Assembly (NCBI GenBank): GCA_943704525.1
Contig: CALSCQ010002417.1
Coordinates: forward strand, 1-61,394
Reading direction: 5' to 3'
Source: Pigoraptor vietnamica
Lineage: Eukaryota > Opisthokonta > Filasterea
Length of the DNA: 61,394 bases
Below are positions 45,633 through 56,384 of this stretch, piece by piece. Below the pieces are notes generated by a model that was given only the letters and a program-made list of their open reading frames with translations, had not been told where the DNA came from and did no database searches. Both the position numbers and the translations under genes were made by a program. How positions within the stretch are numbered: position 1 is the first letter of the stretch; every line of letters starts with the position of its first letter.

Positions 45633-45819
45633 TCACGAATGACGTCCCTGTGACGGCAATTTTACTCGACTCCCACAATACGGAGCGGGCGCAGCTCATA
45701 AGCCAGCCGTGCATGCAACTCCGAGTGCCGGCTCCCTGCCCAAGGGTTACTTCGCAACTTCTTTTCGAGAAAAAAAAAGCTATACTCTGGGCGCAGTCCG
45801 GCTCTCCTTTTCGGTCTGT

Positions 45820-45887
45820 GCGCCTGCCTCACGGTTGTCGGCCGTCACTCTGAGCGCCTGTCTCACGGTTGTCGGCCGTCACTCTGA
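45820..45887. repeat. 34-bp tandem duplication inside array unit 1
   Basis: Two head-to-tail copies of a unit starting GCGCCTG and ending CACTCTGA, differing at one position (GCCTGC/GCCTGT). They are nested in unit 1 of the larger array. Confidence 0.9.
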
Positions 45888-46983
45888 TTCGCTCAATCTC
45901 AGGCAAGCCTGACGGACATTGACTTTTAAATTTTCAGTTTCGTTGTTACCTGGCGTTCTGCACATCAGTTTTGCACACTATTGCGCCGGCTGACCGGCCT
46001 GAGGATAAGACTTGCCTCCGGCTCCCCTGAATGACCGGGCGAACTTAACGAGAACACGGGAAGAATGCTCCTCACGGCGAATGATGGCGCCGCGCGCCCG
46101 GGCGTGTGTCAAACGCAACGGTTACAAATTCTCAGTTCCCTTTGTCATCACCAAATGACGTCGCTGTGACGGCAATTCTACTCAGTCTCCCACAATACAA
46201 CAAGAGGGTGAGCCGGCGCAGTTCATAAGCCAGCCGCATGCAGTGCTGTGCCGGCTCCCTGCCCAAGGGTTACTTCGCAACTTCTTTTCCAGAAAAAAAA
46301 AATGCTATACTCTGGGCGCAGTCCGGCTCTCTCCTTTTCGGTCTGTGCGCTATCAGTCGCTCACTGTACGAGTCTCAGGACACTGATTCGGCTTTCGGGC
46401 ATTTAGCCGTTCGTTGCCGGTTACCCATTCTGCACACCTTTTTGTATTATTGCGACTTCAGACACAGTTTTGGGGTACAATCTCGCTCTCGCACAGTAGG
46501 CTGACCGGACTGAGGACGAGACTCAGCCATCGCCGCCCGGGGCCCCGTCCCAATCCGCCGGCGGCGCCGGGCCTGACGGCCTCGGTGCCGCGGGCCGTCG
46601 CCGGCCGGGCCAGCGCCAGCTGAGCGCCGGCCGAGCCGGCCGGGACGGCATCGGCGGCTCACATCAGGCAGCAACTTTGGCGAGAAATGCAGCCGCACTC
46701 ACGTACCGCATTTGCGCCACGTCCACCGTCAACTCAAACAGGTCCAGACTGACGGCGAGAACGGGAAGAATGCTCCTCGCACCGTTCCGAGGATCAGTGG
46801 CGCGAGCAAACTGAATTGTCATCACCAAATGACGTCCCTATGACGGCAATTCTACTTGTCTCCCACAATACAAACAGAGGCTGAGCCGGCGCAGTTCATA
46901 AGCCAGCCGTGCATGTAGTGCTGTGCCGGCTCCCTGCCTAAGGGTTACTTCGCAAACTTCTATTTCAAGAAAATCTGAGCTTA

Positions 46984-47162
46984 CTCTGGGCGCAGTCCGG
47001 CTCTCTCCTTTTGTCCGCGCGCCTGTCTCTATGTGCTTGCTCCCTACGTCAATCAATCTCAGCCGCAGAGCGCTTTCTCTGGGCGCAGTCCGGCTCTCTC
47101 CTTTTGTCTGCGCGCCTGTCTCTATGTGCTTGCTCCCTACGTCAATCAATCTCAGCCGCAGA
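46984..47162. repeat. 93-bp tandem duplication inside array unit 3
   Basis: Two copies of a 93-base unit starting CTCTGGGCGCAGTCCGG and ending near CAGCCGCAGA, almost identical. They lie just beyond the stop codon of the SGNH gene, in its 3' flank. Confidence 0.9.
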
Positions 47163-47238
47163 TTACATCTGACACCGGGTATTTTTCGAATTACCATTCT
47201 CGAGCAAGTTATACACACTCCTTTGTATTATTACGAGC

Positions 47239-49477
47239 TCAGACGTTTTGGGGTTCAGTCTCGCCCTCGCACAATAGGCTGACGAGAATAAGACTCGCCT
47301 CGCTCCCAATGACTGGCGTGCGCAGAACGCCGTCATGCATCGGCAACGTCGGCGAGAAATGCAGCGCGTCCACGTACCGCATTCGCGCCACGTCCACCGT
47401 CAACTCAAAGAGATCCAGAACGAGCACACGGGGAAGAATGCTCCTCACGACTTCGACGGCGCGCGCATTGAACGCAGCGATTCGCGCGTTATCACGCGTG
47501 CCACCGCCGACGTCCACGACGGCAGGCGCGGTTTGGTAGATGACCGTCCGCGGCGTCACTGGCGCCTGCGCCAAGATCTCGGCCGCCGAACGCACAAGCG
47601 CGAGTGCCTCGTTATCGGTAAGGAAAGCCTGCAACGGAGCAGACAGGGTGAGAGGGGATGCTGTTACTCTTTTACGACAACATCCGTCTGCCGTTGCCTC
47701 GAACAATCCACGAACACTCACTCACTTGAAGTGCGTGCAGACCTTCGCCGAACACGACGATGTCGTACACCGACGCGTTCGCTCCGAGAATGTGCTCGCG
47801 AAGGGACGCCAGGCCGCCGTCGCGATGATATTCTCGTCGCAACGCAAAGTACGCCGTGTGGTTGAGTGGCTCGTGCATGCACGATTTTGGAATCGCCGTT
47901 CCGCTCCTCTGCGCAAACAAACCCCACGTGTAGATGTGCTCGAATGAGGCGCCGTGTGCGACGAAACGATTGCACCGCTCCCCCGCCACGGCCCAGGGAA
48001 AAGGGCACCGGTGGTTGAGGGGCGCGCGACCGTTGACGAGGCGCGATCCGAACTCGTTGAACAGATTGCGCGTGCGCGAATCCCCTGCGAACAGGACGGC
48101 TCTTACTCGACGCCTCTCAAAGCACGTCGCTATCTCGGCGCGACTGAAGACACGCAGCCGACATGCGCGTGGACACCACAACATCCGGTCCCTCGCCCAC
48201 AACTCCGTCGACGGCATGTCTCCGTCCCGGCACAGCCGCAGGTCGATCTCTCCCTCTGGGCGCAACAGCCAGCGGCCTTGCATCGTCCCCCCGTCGTTCA
48301 AGTGTGCACCGCAGCCGGGAAGGCGACTTGCGGACGACACACTCGCGTCGCTGGCTGCAGACAGGCCTGCGTCGACGCCCGGAATGAATGGCGACGGACT
48401 CGGCGGAATGGCGCCGCGGAAGAGCTCCTTCACGCCCATGAGCTGTCGAATGGGACCACACCCGAAAGCAGCGCCGTCCGCGACGGGTTCGAGTGCGCCG
48501 GGAATGAGTCGCGTGCAATCCGCGCGCGGTGTCGCATAGTGCTCGTAGTTGGCAAACTCGACGCGAACGGTGAGCGACCACTGCGCGGATGCGTTGGCAA
48601 ATTCGAGCCCCTGGAAATTGAAGGAATAGGCGCCGTCGCAGAGATTGCGCGAGTACGCATCGATGGCGATTGTCTCTGCCGCCAGTGCGAGGTCTTCGAC
48701 AGTGAGGCACCCTTCGACGCACGACAATCTCCCCAGGAGAAGGAGCCCCTCGGCGGCACTCCCGGTCGCGTTCACGGTCGCGTTCACGACCGCGACGACC
48801 GTGCCGGGATCTTGCCCATCTCGTCGAAAGTCAGCGAGCGCCAAACCGAAATAGAAGCCATCCCTGCATGCGGCCCCGGAGACTCGCTGCAGTTTCTCTG
48901 CCTCGCACCGCACGGGCGCCTCGAGGTCAAACGCGACCGGCCGCGAGGGGGTAAAGGGCGTGTGCGCCTGAGCCGTTGCAGATGCGCTGTTGACGACGGT
49001 CGTAATCTCTTCGCCGGGGTCGGATTGTGCGCGTGTCGTTCCATGCGATACACTCGCCACGTAAGTGCCTTCCAGCGAGACGAGAGGTGATTCCGCTTGC
49101 CATTCGGACGATTGAACGGGCGGCGCAGCTCCGGTCGGGGTAATGTCGGTACTACTGTGCACTGTAGCACTTATTGGCGCCCGCGCTTCGTCCGAGCCTT
49201 CATCTCCACCTTCTCGGACGTCGTCAATAGAGTCCTCAACGTCCCCTCGTGCAAACGGCACAGTCGTTGTCACGCTCGTCGCAATCTTCTTCGCCTCGGG
49301 GGTTGTGTGCAAGGTCGCCTTTGTTGATGCCGACTCCGCGACATTTGCACCTGTCGCACTCGCCTCCAACACAGCGACCGAGAGCCACTCCGACGCCGGC
49401 GTGTAGTATTGATACGCGATGAAGGACGACAGTATAAAGAGAAGGGAAGCGGCGAACAGGGCTTGCCTCCTATTCAT
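47239..49477 (-). CDS. Type II membrane protein with SGNH/PC-esterase-like domain
   Basis: Likely a Golgi-type O-acyltransferase or esterase acting on glycans. Exons are 49477-47726 and 47628-47239, giving 713 residues. A short cytoplasmic MNRRQ is followed by a single hydrophobic anchor at residues 5-24 and a Ser/Thr/Ala-rich stem. Near residue 462 is the sequence VLFAGDSRTRNLFNEFG, which matches the GDS block I nucleophile motif of SGNH, PC-esterase, TBL and CASD1-like enzymes. Near residue 672 is YVDALHFSP, matching the D-x-x-H catalytic pair. IYTWGLFAQR and YDIVVFGEGLHALQ lie between them, the latter ending in the block III-like region. Cys-rich segments (SCVEGC, FGCGPI) and several sequons suit a luminal protein. 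The acceptor substrate is unknown. The last about 80 codons and the 3' flank are repeated, in decayed form, in the tandem array downstream. Confidence 0.75.
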
Positions 49478-49736
49478 ATCCGCGCCCACATGTGCGCGGC
49501 CGTGGGATGTGCCACTCTGTCGCAGTGTGTGCGAGTTGACGGTGAGAAACGGTTTGAGGAATGCACACGACGAAGCGATAAGTTGAGACAGAGAGAAGAG
49601 AAGGGGTAAGGTGTGAAGGCCATGCTTCGATGCGACGGAATAAGATGGGGAAGCGCGGGTGTGGCCAGCTGCGGACAAGATGTGCGGTGACAGCCGCATG
49701 TCAATCGCAGTTTGAGATAGGGTGGGTGTTACGCGT

Positions 49737-49794
49737 AACATCCACCAGAACATCAACACGGTGTAAACATCCACCAGAACATCAACACGGTGTG
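49737..49794. repeat. Two-copy 29-bp tandem repeat
   Basis: Two almost identical copies of a unit containing ATCCACCAGAACATCAACAC followed by GGTGT, at an offset of 29 bases. Confidence 0.9.
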
Positions 49795-49909
49795 TCAAAC
49801 CACACTACAATACAAGTATGTTTTGTAAAAGAGCGAAGCCCTGCTTGGTCCACTCTGCGCGAGTACTAGTGTCTTCGTTCCGTTCGGCGCACACAAGTAT
49901 TGCGCAGAG

Positions 49910-49929
49910 CACGTGCACGTGCACGTGCC
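49910..49929. promoter_or_regulatory. Three consecutive CACGTG E-boxes
   Basis: The 20-base palindromic run GCACGTGCACGTGCACGTGC contains three CACGTG cores at a six-base period. It lies about 430 bases upstream of the SGNH gene. It could be a clustered bHLH site or simply a hexanucleotide microsatellite. Confidence 0.4.
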
Positions 49930-50713
49930 CGTAAAGCGATCGCAGCCGTCGCAAATCACTGCTATAGAGGATTGCGACAGTAGTGCCATGGATGCCGGTG
50001 AAAAAAAGGGAACCGTTCATTCAAACACACGCCTGATGAATCGCTCAGTTTCGGACATCGGCTGAAGGTCGAGTGCCGCCGGTGCCGCCGGTCCAACGAC
50101 TACCTGAGTCCACAACGATGATCTAACACGGGAGAACATGCATTGTGTCACGGAAGTAATCTGCGATTGCGCACAATACGCCGCAGCGACGCGTTGACTG
50201 CTCGTCCTTCACGCTTCAGTCTTGGTGCGACAAGCTCGCTCACGTTACACTCGTTTGCAAAGGGGCAAGTACGCAGCACTGAGACCCGCTTCAACGTCTT
50301 ACATGAACATGTGTAGTATACAGAACGCAAGTCTTTGCGTGAGAAAAACTCGAACCCTTTCCCGCAATCAAACGCGCACATTCGTCCAGCCTACCGTACA
50401 CGCACATGGTCGAAGCACGTGGCGACTCGCACAACCATACGCACGTGCGCGGATCTCGCTCGTCAACCCGTGACAGTCCGCATGACCACGGTAGGTGCGA
50501 ATACTGCCAATCTGGGGCTGCGCACATGGCAGGAAGAGCGCCAAGCCTACGCAATGGGCCATGTGCGTTGTCCGCGTGACTGCGTAGGAAGGGCGTTGCA
50601 GAGGTGGAGACACGAGGGGGAGAGAGAGAGAGAGCGTGTACACACACACACACACACACACACACGGGTTGCCGCAAAATGATGCGATTGGATCATGCGG
50701 AAATTCTGTCGAA

Positions 50714-50812
50714 CGCGATTGGTCGGCCAATTAATGACATCACAATTTCCAGGCAATTTTATTAATGGGTGCAATTGTATGGCAAATGTATGAAGAAATA
50801 TTTATTTGAGCG
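50714..50812. promoter_or_regulatory. AT-rich module with paired CCAAT boxes (copy 1)
   Basis: Starts with ATTGGTCGGCCAATTAAT, an inverted and a direct CCAAT box facing each other, then an AT-rich tail with ATGGCAAATGTATG and TTATTTGAGCGG. The same order recurs at 56629-56702. It lies about 280-375 bases upstream of the aspartic protease ATG. Confidence 0.5.
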
Positions 50813-51088
50813 GAGCAAAAAAGGATCATCAGCACCCACACAACACACACACACACTACTCTCTCTCTCCCACTTTCTCTCTCACCCACACACGCACACA
50901 CACGCACACACTCTCTCCTCTCCACACACAGCCCCTCACACCAATCTGCGTCTCTGTGGTCTCTATATATGCTGTGCGCAATGAACGGTCTTAGGTTGAA
51001 AAAGGCTTGGAGCAAGACAGCGAAGGGTTCGGAGAATTTCCGGATTTCCCGCAAGTGTCCACAACACAATCACCCCTTGCTTCTCAAG

Positions 51089-51897
51089 ATGGCCCGCGCC
51101 GTTTTCGCTGCGGCCGTGATTGCCGCGTTTGTGGCGGCATGCCTTGCTGACAGGTGTGTTGTGTGTGTTTTTTGCTGCGCTGGATAATGAGAACGATCCG
51201 CATACACACAGATAACTCACGGCAAAAGCTCCAACCGTGTCCGCAGCATTGCAATCACACGTGTGCCCAAGACGAACCTCAAGCAGCACCGCCTCAAGCT
51301 CGGTGCCATTGCCGCCCCCACTTCGACCGCCGAGGCCCTCCAGAACGTCCAGGATGTGAGTGCCGTCTCTACATTAGGGCGCGACTTGAGTTATCCGCTT
51401 GTGATAACTAATCTCTTTCTTCCCTTTGCCTTCAGGCCTTCTACATTGGCGACGTCTTTATTGGCACGCCTCCCCAGCGCCAGGCCACCATCTTTGACAC
51501 GGGCTCGAGCAACTTCTGGGTGACGAGCTCGAAGTGCAACAGCGCCGCTTGCAAGGACAGTGGGTGTCCCTTCTCGACGCAGAATCTCTTGCCGCGCGCG
51601 TTGTCGTGAACAACGACTAACATATGCCTTGCTCTCTCTCCCATAGGCTCGAAGGCCAAGTACGACGGCTCGAAGTCGTCGACGTATGCCAAGAACGGCC
51701 GCGCCTTCAGCATCCAGTACGGCCAGGGCTCTGTCTCGGGCACGCTTGCCGCGGACACGACGACGATTGGCGGCCTTACGGTGGCGAACGTCACTTTTGG
51801 CGAGGCGACGGTTGAGTCGGACGACTCGATTGGCTTCGATGCCCTCCTCGGTGAGTGTAAACGCGCACACGCACACACACACACACACACGCACACG

Positions 51898-51949
<52 letters not shown>

Positions 51950-52972
51950 GTGCAGATTCTGACTTCAGTTCGCCCTCTTCCCCAGGCCTCGGCTTCCGCT
52001 CGATTGCCGTCGACGACGTGCAGCCCGTGTGGTCGGTTGCCTTTGACAAGGGCCTCGTCCCCGAGAAGGTCTTCTCGTTCTACTTCAGCCACAACGGCGA
52101 CGGCTCGACCAGCGAGCTGCTGATCGGCGGCACGAACCCCAAGCACTACACCGGCGACATCAAGTGGGTCCCCCTCTCGTCGGAGACGTACTGGCAGATT
52201 GGCCTCGACTCGTTCACGTTCGGCACGTACAAGGGGTGCTCGTCGGGCTGCCAGGCCATCGCGGACTCTGGCACCACGCTGATTGTGGGCAACCCGTCGG
52301 ACGTCGACGCGATCAACAAGGTCCTCGGCGCCAAGCAGCTCCCCGACGGCACGGTGCGTTGACTCTGCCGTGATGTTGTGTGTGTGTGTGTGTGCGTGTG
52401 TGTGCGTGTGTGTTTCTGTGTGTGTGTGTGCGTGTGTGTGTGTGTGCGTGTGTGTGCGTGCGTGTGTGTGTGCGTTTGTGCGTGTGCGCGCGCGCAGCCA
52501 TGAACGGGCTCGCAAAGCCGCCCTTGTGTAACTGTTGCTTACGCCTTGTCGTTTTCGCTCGTTGCAGTTTGAGGTGGACTGCGCGAACATCTCCAAGTTC
52601 CCCACGCTCACGTTCAAGATCAACGGGAACGACTTCCCCATCACTCCCGACCAGTACACGATGAAGGTGCGCTTCACTTCTCTTCATACCACGTGTGTGC
52701 GTGTGTGTGCGTGCGTGCGTGCGTGCGCGCGTGCGCGTGTGTGTGTGGACCGCCGCTGCGTAGCCATGGTTCTCACGCACATCCCCATTTCTCAACCACA
52801 GGGTACGGACCAGACGGGCAAGACGATCTGCCAGAGCCCCTTCCAGGGCCTCGACCTCTCCGGCGCCGGCATCAACTGGATCCTCGGTGACGTCTTCCTC
52901 CGCACGTACTACAGCGTGCATGACCCCGTCAACGGCCGCATTGGCTTTGCCACCGCCGCCAAGGGCGTGTAA
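51089..52972 (+). CDS. Cathepsin D/pepsin-family aspartic protease
   Basis: A secreted or lysosomal A1-family endopeptidase. Exons are 51089-51153, 51247-51355, 51436-51559, 51647-51850, 51986-52353, 52568-52666 and 52802-52972, giving 379 residues. A signal peptide ([20 protein letters not shown]) is followed by a short basic propeptide ([15 protein letters not shown]). Catalytic aspartates lie in [16 protein letters not shown] (about D79) and [11 protein letters not shown] (about D261). The flap region reads [20 protein letters not shown] with the flap Tyr. Other family marks are [35 protein letters not shown] and the C-terminal [19 protein letters not shown] with [12 protein letters not shown]. 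It lacks a plant-specific insert and a GPI or TM tail, so it is of the animal/fungal lysosomal type. The fourth and fifth introns carry CA and GT microsatellites. A possible ATTAAA poly(A) signal lies at 53286. Confidence 0.97.
51866..51949. repeat. (CA)n microsatellite in a protease intron
   Basis: CA repeat with a few CG interruptions, filling most of the intron between exons ending 51850 and starting 51986. Confidence 0.95.
52378..52497. repeat. (GT)n microsatellite in a protease intron
   Basis: GT-rich repeat with GC and TT interruptions in the intron between 52353 and 52568, starting soon after the GTGCGT donor. Confidence 0.9.
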
Positions 52973-53428
52973 GCCGCGACGACGGCGTGCGCCGGCGTGA
53001 TACGACCGGTGTTGCGGTGCGGGCTTTGGCATCCCTTCCGATTGTACAGAATGCCTCGGGAGGCAGGCCAAGGTCTATATGGCGTGGATGAGCGTGCGTT
53101 TTGAGCTTTCGATTTTTCGTTTTTGTATCGCGTGCGTTTCGAGCGGCGCCGGCGCCCTCGCGTTGTCTGGACATTTTTTCGCCTTTTCTCTCTTTCTTCT
53201 CTTTGCTTCAGCAAATTCGCGGGTGCTGGCTGGCCGCATTGCAAAACGAGCGCGCGCTCTCCTTTGCCGGAGAGAGCCGCACAAAATTAAAACAGCGTCA
53301 TGCAGCAAAAGTGTCGGCGTCTACTTCATGTGCGCCCATGACCATATTTCCGCACACCCAATAGGTTGCACAAACGGATTCTGCACACTGGCCAAGCACC
53401 CACGCAGTGCAACAAAAAGTATGTGCCT
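52973..53428. other. Convergent intergenic region protease/GLE1
   Basis: 456 bases of 3' flanks. It holds a T-rich stretch near 53105-53210 and ATTAAA at 53286-53291 in the protease sense. No gene is seen. Confidence 0.6.
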
Positions 53429-56384
53429 TTACGTGATCCGCCTTGGGTCCACCCGCATGAAAATGTCGTCCAAATTGTCCTCCGGCCGCTTCGCCTGCCC
53501 TTTGAGCGCGCTGTCGACGTACGTTTCCAGGCGCGCGATGGCAGCCGTCGCGTTCTTCGTCGGTATTCGCGGTATGAAGTCCGTGCGGAGAAACTGGAGC
53601 ATCTTTCGGTACTGGTGGCCAAAGCGACCCTGAAGGCGGATGCCGGCGAGCTGCAGAAAGCAAATTTGCCCGCGCACACAGTTCAGAAACAATCCATCCG
53701 GACAGCCACACGGGAAAACGAATGCAATGCACGCGCACACGGCCAGATAGCCACACGCTATACCTAATGTTGCCCACGACGGAGTAATGTGCGTGGCATG
53801 CGAACAGACATGGTATGGGTGTATCTGTGTGCCTACTCTGCGTTCGTTAACTCCACGCACTCCTCCCATCCCCTGCCGCACAACGCACCTCTAGGAAAGC
53901 GAGCAGTATCGACGGCGTGATCGCGCGCGGTGGCATGTTGAGGACGCGGGCCAGCCACGTCCACGCATCGTCCACCGTGAGCACCGTCTGCCGTGGCGTC
54001 TGCGCAATCGCCGCAAACAGCGAGACGATCCCTGTCATTCGCTCCGTGTACTTTTCTTCCGATTCTAGCACGCCCTCGCTCTCCTCATAGCCAATTTCCC
54101 GCAAGTGTTCCTCGGGCTTCTGACCCTCGCGCTGCGGGTGGTACATGGGGACGGTGTACGGGCACTTCTTGTGCATGTGTGCGATAAGCAGAGGCGCGGC
54201 CTCCGGGTGCAGCGTGCACACGCCTGCCACGACCGCCGCGATCGGATACGCAGAGTGCTGGTGCACGTGCACCTGCGTGTCGCCCTGGCACTATGGGGAC
54301 ACGAAACGAAAGCCGTTGGCAATGTGCAGTACACAAGTAGAGTCAGGTGTAGGTGCATGCGCGATGAGTGGGCGAGTGCACGTGCGTACATGTGAGTGAG
54401 AAAGTCCAAGTGTGTGTGTGTGTGCGCGTTAATTTCTCCCACTATTGAAATCTGCGTGCACAAAGAAAGCAACCCAGTGTCGCGTCGTTGAACCACCCAC
54501 CACAATCTTAAACGCAAATATGTCGAGCGCATACTTGTACGGCAGCCCCTGCGGCGCCTGTCGGAGGAGGTCGTGGATGGCCTTGATCTTCGCCGTCACC
54601 TGCTGCGGCGTCGCAGAGATCGTGTTGATCGCCGTCTGTATAACCTTCTTCACCTCGATGCGCATGCGACCCAGCGACTTGTCCTCCGTGAACGTCTTGA
54701 GCGACGCGTGCACCGACGCAAGTTCCGCCATCCGCTCGTCGTACTCGGCGTGGGCGTACGGCGAGGCATACTCGCGCGGGATGCGCTCCTTGACCTCCTT
54801 CTTCGCGACAGCCTTGCCCTTCGCAGCGGCGCCCGGAGACTTCGTGGGCGAGAGCGACGGCACTGCGAGAGGAGACGTCGCCGCTCCAGGCACAGCGCCG
54901 ACACCCGTCGGGGACTTAACGGGGGACGGAACGTGTGCAGGGCTCCCCGGCGACGCGGCACTCGCGGCTGCTGCTGCTGCTTCGGCCTTGGCAGCCGCCT
55001 TCTTCGCCTCCTCGATGCGCGCGAGGCTCTCCATAAACCCTTTGTACGCCGTATCGACGCCCACGCTGACCTTCCGCACGTCGTCGACGCAGTCGCGCAA
55101 GCGCTCGACGTCGTCCGCCGTGGCCCCCACGCCCTTAGCCGTCTCCTCCGCCGCGAGCAGCGCCTGGAAGCACGTCTTTATGGGTTCGAGTGCCTCGTTA
55201 AATGCTTGCACGTCCTTTTTCAGAAGAAGGCGAACGGGATCGGGGGCGTCCTTGAGGGCGTTGGCCAGCGTCTGCCGCTGCGCCAAGACGCGATGACGGA
55301 GCTTGGTGGCCTCTGCGAGGACGCCCTCCACCTCGCTCAACTGCAAGAGACCGACCATGCGCGACACGCTCTCCTTCTGAAGGGCTTCGTGCTCGCGGCT
55401 GCGCTGGTGGAGCGCCGCCGTCACGGCCTGCGTGCGCCTGTAAATTAAAAAACAAGAAGGGGCAATTGAGCGCAACGTAAGAATCCAGCAAAGAAAGTTG
55501 AGCACAGCAACATCAAACAATGGCACATGCATGCGAGACGACCACGCGCGGAAAGCTGAACGACTCTCAAACGAATAGCAACGAGCAGTCACATCCGTGC
55601 CGCGAGTTGCTCACTTTGCCTCCTCCTGCGCAAGCCGCGCATCCAGCTTCTTTCGTCGCTCGTCCAACGCCTTCATCGACTCGCTCAGCGCGGCCTGTGC
55701 CCGCAGTCTTCGTTCCTCCGCCGCCCGCTTGAACGACTGATGCCGTGCCAGCGCTTCGCTCGCAAGTGCTCGTCGCATCTCCTCCTCTTCGATCCCCAGA
55801 AGCACGAGCGACTCGTCCACTTTCAACCGCGCCGCCTGCCGCGTGTGATCCGGCGAAAACTGCGTCGGCCGCGGGAATGCATCTCCCTCCGATTCGTCCC
55901 CACCGTCGCTCTCCTGCAACGAGGCTTCCTCCTCCTCCTCCTCCTCCTCCTCCTCAAATTGTTTGCGCGACGAAAATTCATCGTCGTCCATAGACCACAC
56001 AAGGTCCGGCGCATACAGCCGCCGCGAAGGCGACGCAGACATGGCTCTTGCAGGCACGTCCCGCGCCGCGTCTGCCGAGTACACAACCGTATTCGCCCCA
56101 TCGGAGATGGCGTCGAACATTGCGCACGAGCCAGGCGAACGGACGGCGCGCGCTACGGCGAGTGCGGGGTCGGATGCGAGCAGGTTGTAGTCACGCCCCA
56201 ACACACCCCCATCGCTGCCGTGCGTGCGCACACCGGCGACGGCATTGGGACCGTACGGCGAAGCGAGACGTGCTCGCGCGAGATGGGAGGGCCGCGCGTG
56301 GGGTCGCGAAGGGAACCCGCCGAACGACGCGCGCCTGAGGGGGTCGGATGCACCCCCGAAGGCAGGCGTGCTGGCGAGAGCCAT
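53429..56384 (-). CDS. GLE1: GLE1-like nuclear mRNA export factor
   Basis: A nuclear-pore cytoplasmic-face factor that, with inositol hexakisphosphate, activates the DDX19/Dbp5 helicase for mRNA release. Exons are 56384-55615, 55437-54501, 54290-53889 and 53650-53429, giving 776 residues. The N-terminal part is variable, with a run of about ten Glu (FEEEEEEEEEEASLQE, DNA at about 55927-55957) and a charged coiled coil (AAEERRLRAQAALSESMKAL). A middle helical region ends in an Ala/Pro/Ser-rich linker. The C-terminal GLE1 domain begins near residue 515: GRMRIEVKKVIQTAINTISA, then ALDIFAFKIVCQGDTQV, YPIAAVVAGVCTLHPEAAPL, IAHMHKKCPYTVPMYHP, YTERMTGIVSLFAAIAQTP and AWTWLARVLNMPPRAITPSI, ending RFGHQYRKMLQFLRTDFIPR. 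I chose the ATG beginning MALASTPAFGG. Confidence 0.94.

Larger units (their letters stand above)
45633..47470. repeat. Array of three diverged tandem copies of the SGNH gene 3' end
   Basis: Three units start with a shared ATGACGTC...TGACGGCAATT block at about 45640, 46154 and 46826. All contain, in order, GCCGGCTCCCTGCC-AAGGGTTACTTCGCAA, CTCTGGGCGCAGTCCGGCTCT and AAGAATGCTCCTC. Units are about 510, 670 and 650 bases. Unit 3 runs into the functional last exon of the minus-strand SGNH gene (stop at 47239). Units 1 and 2 hold decayed copies of that coding tail; for example 46672-46785 matches about 47340-47450. Unit 2 also has an extra GC-rich patch at about 46535-46665. Confidence 0.85.
49478..51088. 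other. 1.6-kb divergent intergenic region
   Basis: Separates the SGNH gene from the aspartic protease. It holds a two-copy 29-bp repeat (49737-49794), a triple E-box (49910-49929), mixed GA/CA microsatellites (50620-50665 and 50835-50935), an AT-rich CCAAT module (50714-50812) and a TATA-like CTATATATG at 50963, about 120 bases before the protease ATG. No protein gene was recognised. Confidence 0.6.

Noticed and set aside
45633-47470. The array as a possible mobile element with repeated ends
   Set aside because: The units are collinear with the 3' end of the adjacent gene and include its exon. No transposase or reverse-transcriptase sequence or terminal repeats were seen, so segmental tandem duplication explains it better.
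51391-52677. 428-codon minus-strand open frame
   Set aside because: Antisense to the aspartic protease, crossing its introns and CA repeats. The plus-strand protease model explains the region fully.
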